A program made the translations under genes and the position numbers. 64,000 nucleotides of DNA from Patella vulgata. Its lineage: Eukaryota > Mollusca > Gastropoda > Patellidae. The stretch covers positions 14,553,390 to 14,617,389 of the forward strand of contig NC_065882.2 in the NCBI RefSeq assembly GCF_932274485.2. The letters run 5' to 3'. The notes under the pieces are model-generated. The model was not told where the DNA came from. It did not search any database and was given only the letters and a program-made list of their open reading frames with translations. Positions 51,101-58,447 of the stretch are shown here, one piece after another; position 1 is the stretch's first letter, and the number at the start of each line of letters is the position of its first letter.

Positions 51101-54100
51101 TGGTATATATGGAAAGTAGAGACACTAAATCTTACTAGAAAATTACTGGATTCCCTTAAAAACACCCATGGGGTACCCACAGGACAAAAATGGCAGGGTG
51201 TCCCTAACTGGCAGCATGTCTCCTTAAGTGATGTAAGGAGCGCTGATGTGTTTATCAGTGAGAACATTAAGAGAATTAAATATCCAGTAGATTCTGTTAT
51301 TAAACAGCGGAAAAAGAAGTTTGCAGAAGATAATCCAGGGCCCTTATTCACGAAAACAACTAAGATACAATCAAAATTTTAAGAAATACTGCAATTCGAT
51401 TGGCTGACCAGTAAAATCAATTTGCATATATCCAATGAAGTTGCAGTATTTCTTAAAATTTTGGTTGTAACTTAGTTTAAGTTTTCGTGAATAAGGGCCC
51501 AGGAATTTACATGTATTTATGCTTCAATATTTATGGTAAATGGACAGCGACAATCAAGTCACATGACAAATGAGGCGCCACTTAAAATAGATTCTTGAGC
51601 ATGGGGTAGTTTTCTTAGAATTAAAATGTTTTGAGATCGATTTGAATCAAACGCTTGATAGATAAATTACTTTGAATATGTTTTTAATCCAAATATGTCA
51701 TCAAATCACACAGTTTGTACAAGGCATCTTTAATACTCTTAATCACTAAATGCCTATCAAAGAGGGTATTTTGTTCCTGTTTCTAAATTTAACCTATTTT
51801 ATTATGGTTGAGCATTTATTTATTATCTTTTAAAATGTCTTTATGAACCACCCTGCTAGAGCATTTTTCAACAATTCGACTTTAGAAGAAAAAAAATGGA
51901 TTTGGTGTTGTATTTCTTATCTATTTACATTTTCCGTTCCTTTTTCATTTATTATTATTACCTCTACTCAGGTCGTTTAAGAAGTACTGTATTGAATACC
52001 TGGCGATACTATAATACTTGCCATTTATTACTTGCAAATATGACAAAACAAAGGTTATTCTGCTTTTTCACAATAAAAGCACTTAACCGTGCATTATGCA
52101 AGAGCTAAATCTGCCTATTGCAGGTCTTTCTTTAGCCCTGAAATGTTTTCTAAAGTATTAATTAGACATTAATTAACTGATCCAGACGGCCTTAATCAAC
52201 TCTCGATGGCATCAGATTTCTCCGATATTAAATAGATTAGAATGGTTCAGCGATACTTTGATTTAATCAAATATGGAGGACCGAGACTTAGCTTCGATCA
52301 ACCAGTCCGGTGGTTGAAATTATTGCACACATCTGTCAAACCTTCAAAGGCTAATATGTTCGCTTGCAATAGAGTAATTTGAATGAAATTTTCAAATTAT
52401 TCATTTTACATCTTCTACTTTCGAACTATTATAGCAAGAATGGCTAGTTCTTTATCTAAATCTTACATAATGTATCTTTAAACATACATTATGCAAGAGG
52501 TAAATCTGCCTACTTCAGGTCTTTCTTATATAAACTATTAATTAGACATCTATTGAAATGAAAAGAACATAGTCAACTCTTGATGTCATCTTATGTGTCT
52601 GATTTTCATTGGAATTGAATTCGATCTGCTGTTCAATGCCCAATGATGATTAACTGCAAAATTGGATAATCAAGACTTTGCTAATTATTATTGTGACAGC
52701 GGTAGCAATGACAATCAAGGCTACAGTGATTTTTAAAAAGGTTTTCTCGGCTTAGAGTGAATCAACTTGAGTGCAATTTTCAGCATATTCCCTTTACATT
52801 ATCTAGTTTATAACTCTTTATCTAATGTTCCATACTGTATCTTTAAAGGTAGGTGCCGAGTCAAAATGTGGTATATTAAACCCCCAAAATGTCAGAATAA
52901 AAGCTAAAAATATTCACAACAACCACACAATCAAAAACCCTTTTCATAAAAAAATATTTTGGTAAAAAATTATTTAAACTGATCAATTCTAACTTTAAAA
53001 CCATCAAGTATAAGAACACACATTCAAATGCACTTTTATCCAACAAACATTTTGGTCAAAAAAAAAAAAATTCAAACTAATCAATTCTAACTGAAGTTTA
53101 ATGACCATTTAATTTTTGCCTTGCTTTCTATTGATTTTACACTGCCATTTTGATGTGTCTTATGTAATAATAATTCTGCTATATTTCTCCTACAAACCAG
53201 TCATCAAAAAATTGTTTATTTTATACTTAGATGTGCTTAATTAAAAAATTAGAACAGTGTTCACATATATTTTTGACTTTTGAGACATATGTGACCGTTC
53301 TAGCTGTTTGTGCCTATAAAATTTATTCTGTGACAAATATAATATCTATCAGGACATGAAACAATTCATGGAAAAGATAAAAGAAAAACATGAAAACTGT
53401 GAGATAATAGCATAAATCATATAATAACTGGTTATCATGAAGTATACGTGCATTTGAAATACCCAATTATAATTTATAGGAAAGATAAAGTATAGGGTGA
53501 TAAATCTAACATTTAACAATAGAATCAATTTCTATGGAATAACTCAAATTAATTTAAATATTAATTCATTATTCACAATTGTTAAATATTACATATGCCA
53601 TGAAATATGTAATCATTTATGGGAGAGATAAAAAAAATATAACCTGATAAATCTAATCTAACATGAAATACCGAATAACTCATAGTAATTTTAATATTAA
53701 TTGTTTATAAATCCACAAATGTTAATAAATTTTGGCTTTGAAATGTTACAACTAGTTCTTCCATAAAATTTGCATTAATGTAGGCTATCTAATCAAGAAG
53801 CATAAAATAACTTATATATTAATTCTAACCATAATTGGTCATAAATCCCTGAATTAATTTAGTTAATTGGTCTATATTAGTTAAGATTCTATTATATTTC
53901 CCCAGATTATAGTCCGTCAGAGTTTAATAAATATTTCTGAATTATTGTGAGTAATTGAAGAGTATAATATTGGATCATTTATTTTTTCATTAGAAATTAA
54001 TTCAGTATTTAGGCCTAAAATTATTAAACCTGAATATTTGCGTATTCTGAAAATATTATAGTCCCAATTTTTAACCATCCCAGAAGTTGGTTACCGTGAA

Positions 54101-57100
54101 CGCGTTCTTGCCAACACCATTCAAGAAATGGAAGGCTTTCGCACGTGAATATATTCTAAATGAAGAGACGGTATAAAGAACAATTACTAACCTTGAATGG
54201 CTGGTTATTCACTGTTTAAGTTTCACATATTGGCAATTGCTATAATATCACGTAAGCTAAATTATTCCATGATTAAACCACAAGTCAGCTTATCTACTCC
54301 ATTACAAGTCCAGGGAATTGATTACAATGACGAACACTAGAGGACGCGCCAATCGATAGACTTTCGTCTGCTAAAAATTTGGGAGTTAATTCCCTTTTAG
54401 AAAGACGACCACCCCTTTGGGTGTGTTTGGCTTTGAATTCAGATTTTATAACAGACGAATGTATTTTTTTTTTTACAGAAAATTGAATTTATTCATGAAT
54501 CCGTTCGAGGCATTTGAATAGCTAGTGGTCATCAAATAACGACCTGCAAAAACTGAAATGTGACCGCCGGTCATTTTAAGAGCCAGAATTTCAGACATTT
54601 TGTTATACTATATATAGGCGCAAATGTTTTAGTCTGTTTTTTTCGACAATAAATATTCCGTTATTATGCTTAAACCATAATATTTTTTGAAGACACTAGT
54701 TAGACCGACTGAAGTTTCCAACTAGATACCCTGGCTCAGTTAGTAAGGAGAGAGAGGAGAGAGAGAGAGGGAGATGGGGTTTAACGTCCATTCGACACAA
54801 ACTAGGTCATTTCGGGACTAACATATGGTTTAATTTTATTTCAATAATTCGCTTGCGCGTAGGGGTCTTTAGCAGTGGGATCAGGAAACCAGAGGACCCG
54901 GAGAAAACCCACGAGGTTGGACAGGCGACCCTACTCCTTGTCAAGTACAACCGGGGAATCGAAACCCAGCCAGTTGACTCAATGACAGACCGTATGATAC
55001 AGCGCGCGCGTGCTAACCATTCGGCCATCCAACCCACCGAGAGAGAGAGAGAAATGGGGTTTAACGTCCACTCGACACAAACTATAGGTCATTTCGGGAC
55101 TAACACATGGTTCAATTTTATTTCAATAATTCGCTTGCGCGTAGGGGTCTTTAGCACTGGGAGGAAACCGGAGAAAACCAACGAGGTTGCAGACAGGCGA
55201 CCCTACTCCTTGTCAAGTACAACACGAAACCCCGCCAGTTGACTCAATGACAGGCCGTATGATACAGCGCGCGCGTGCTAACCATTCGGCCACCCCCACC
55301 CCCGCCTCCCCCAGTGAGTAAGGCGTTGGCTCTCTAACTTGGGGGGTCGATCGTGTTCGATTTCATCAGGATTTTCCGGTGTGGTTCCCCTGTTTCAAGA
55401 GACAACGTATCGTCGTTCGGATGGTACGGAAAACCAATCTCCCGTGCATGTAGGCTACTCATTGAAGGGCACGTAAAAAAAAACAACCTTGACAGTTGGA
55501 ATTCGATATAAGAGTAGGCAGAGTACGTAATGCCGCTGTCCGGCCAAAATTTCCCTCATCATAGCACACACGGTATGTCGTATGCCCATCTCCAAATAAC
55601 CCATCGTTTGTTTATTATACAATGTCCAAAAATAGTCTTCCTTTTCTAAAATACTAGTATTATAAACTACCATCGGCCGTGATAGATAAAAGCTTTAAAG
55701 ATTGTTACTTATATACGACAGGAAAGGAAATAACAGTCTGTCGTAAATTATACCTATAATTATATATAAAGTATAGTACACCTTAGATTGCCCCGGTACA
55801 CGTCGATTTATGAAATAAATATGTATGTATCCTAGAGACATGGTGACAATCCATAATAAATTGTAGTCACTTTTTTGTTCTTGCAAACACAACGATATTA
55901 AATTAACACGGACACAAACGTAAGGAAGTCATAATTATCTCCCATGTATGATGATCGCGACATTGTAGCACAGCAACACAACATAATTTTTGTTGTGTTG
56001 TCACGTTACAATATCACTTGATTCAGCCCTATATAATAACCTGGCATGATTTCTTTTTTCAGAATCTGTATTTTTTTTCACATGGGAAATATTCTTGGTT
56101 CTTGGTACGAGGACTATAAGTTGTGAAGACCTGCAGTGAGTATATCCCCGTCATTAATTGTTCTACTCATTCTGTACATATATATAAATATTCAATAATC
56201 CTTTAAATTATTTTTGCTAATCACCTTGTAAATGATTTTACTCTATACATAACATGTAATTGTCTGCGATATCACTTTGGTGGAAGCGGGCGTTAAATAA
56301 AGCTATTTCACATACAGTGCGTATACTTCTCGCAGTGTTTCGTTTAATTCAGAAATATGAGTGCGTATAAACTTTTACGATCCTAGACATAAACTAGGAC
56401 ATTTCGGGACCAACACATGGTTCAATTTTATTTCAATAATTCGCTTGCGCGTACGGGTCTTTTGCAGTGGGAGGAAACCGGAGGACCCAGAGAAAACCCA
56501 CGAGGTTGGACAGGCGTCCCTACTCCTGTCACGTACATCCGGGGAATCGAAACCACACCAGTTGACTCAATGACAGACCTTATGATACAGCGCACACACG
56601 CTAACCATTCGGCCATCCAACCCCCTCCATTATTACAATGAAATGAAATGGGGTTTAACGTCCTACTGTTCTGCTCCTAACCTGGGCTAATGAAGACGGG
56701 CATACGCCATACAGTGTGCTATGAGGGAAATTTTGCTCGGACAGCGGCGCTACGGCCTACTCTTATATCGAATTCCAACTGCCAAGGGATCTTTAAGAAC
56801 GCATAGTAACCTGTATGATGTTGTAGTGATGTAGGTTTTTTTTTGGTTAATCCGTGTAATTGCTGGTTGCCGCGTTTTCTTTATAAGTAACGTGTAAATA
56901 AGGGCTATGATATATTATACATATATATTTAATGTAAACTAGACAGTAATATATAATATACCACTATATTTATTACAAGATAAGAGTTTACAATTATATC
57001 ATCAAATCTTGATTTACTGTATTAAATGTATTTTAAGTTTAAAGGTCAATGTTGAACATATGTTTACCCCGTGGTGCTGTATATAAAGGGTATGTTACAG

Positions 57101-58411
57101 GCAGTCACTTAGATTTCGCTAAAAGCATTTGGTTGGCTTTAAGATTACTGGTGTGGGCCGTGAAAATGTATCGGGATTTTCCGACGTGGTTCCCCCTACA
57201 TTGATCAGCAGTGAATATTCGCTAGGCCGCAAATATTACTGAGAGGGATGCCATCGGTGCGGGTAAATTAGCTCACAATATTAACCCTTTTCCTTCTGCA
57301 AATTAAATTCTAGAACATTTTTTTGAAGTATTAGAAAAATAAATAAAGGTGTTTGAAATATATCTGCCATGGATGAAAAAACATTTCCTATTAAGTGTAA
57401 ATGGGTATATGAGTGAAAGGCACCATTCTGCCAGGACCATTTAACAGTCACGCGAGCAGACATTCCTAATCGTCAGGATGCCGATTAGGGAAACCCTTAC
57501 ATTTTTGTCCTTTATCGATCCATGAGTGTTTTTTTCTAGTAAGATTGGATATTTCTATACTTTCCATATACATGTATACCAAAATCGCCATACTTTTATT
57601 GGAAATAATCACCCGATAAATACTTTTCTGGGAACGTATCGCATTCAGGCTCAGTATAAACGACCCTTGAACCCCGCTCGCATTCGCGTCCATCCTTCTC
57701 TTTTTTGGACAGTTCGTTTGTTACCGGTATCAGCCCCTAAACTTTGCGATTTTTCAGTTTCTTATTTTGCAATTTAGAAGAGCGTAAGTTACCAAGCCAA
57801 ACCATGATTGTACTTTAGTTAACCGATCCATGCCGAATAACTGGGAAGTACCTCGCCCCCAGCCCCCTAAAACCCGAACCACAAATACTAAATTTGTCGT
57901 TTAGTATAAAGAGATGATTTTTGTCTTTAATCGGGATCGACGGAACTTACTATTGAAATCATGATGTATTGTTGGCTAATGAAGACGGGCATACGCCATA
58001 CAGTGTACTATGAGGGAAATTTTGTCCGGACACCGGCTCTACGGCCTACTCGTATATCGAATTCCAACTGCCAAGGGATCTTTTACTGGACCTCGGTTTT
58101 TCGTCCCATCTGAACGACTAGACAACTGTCCTTGTCAGGCCCTCTGCCCTGCATCACTAACAAGGGGAAACCACGTCGGAAAATCCCGACCTTAGAATAT
58201 TTCGTATAGTATAATGTACTGTACGCACTACCTCCCATGACAGAGTATTACAGACCAACAAATTATTTCTACACGGTATTCATTATTATAGGAAATGTTA
58301 TTGCCGTGTCAAGATGGAATACTTTATACTTCAGCTCACCTTTCGACAAAAAATGGTACCACTTATGATAAGTCAAACTGTTATTCAATGCTCGTCATTT
58401 TATTTTAGTAG

Positions 58412-58447
<36 letters not shown>

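Larger units (their letters stand above)
54725..55608 (+). mobile_element. SINE-B split by two SINE-A copies
   Basis: Head start CCTGGCTCAGTTAGTAAGG is repeated as CCCAGTGAGTAAGGCG after the insertions. The remainder (55308-55608) has GGTGTGGTTCCCCTGTTTCA and GCCAAAATTTCCCTCA. Confidence 0.8.

Noticed and set aside
51896-52108. 70-codon frame with hydrophobic residues
   Set aside because: AT-rich DNA, aromatic-rich chance peptide, no splice sites; it runs into a T1 MITE.
54807-55242. Open frames with peptides like [25 protein letters not shown] (also near 13748, 20480, 38585, 56361)
   Set aside because: The recurring peptide is the SINE-A central domain read in frame, not a gene family. Only a short part is quoted as evidence of recurrence: [16 protein letters not shown].
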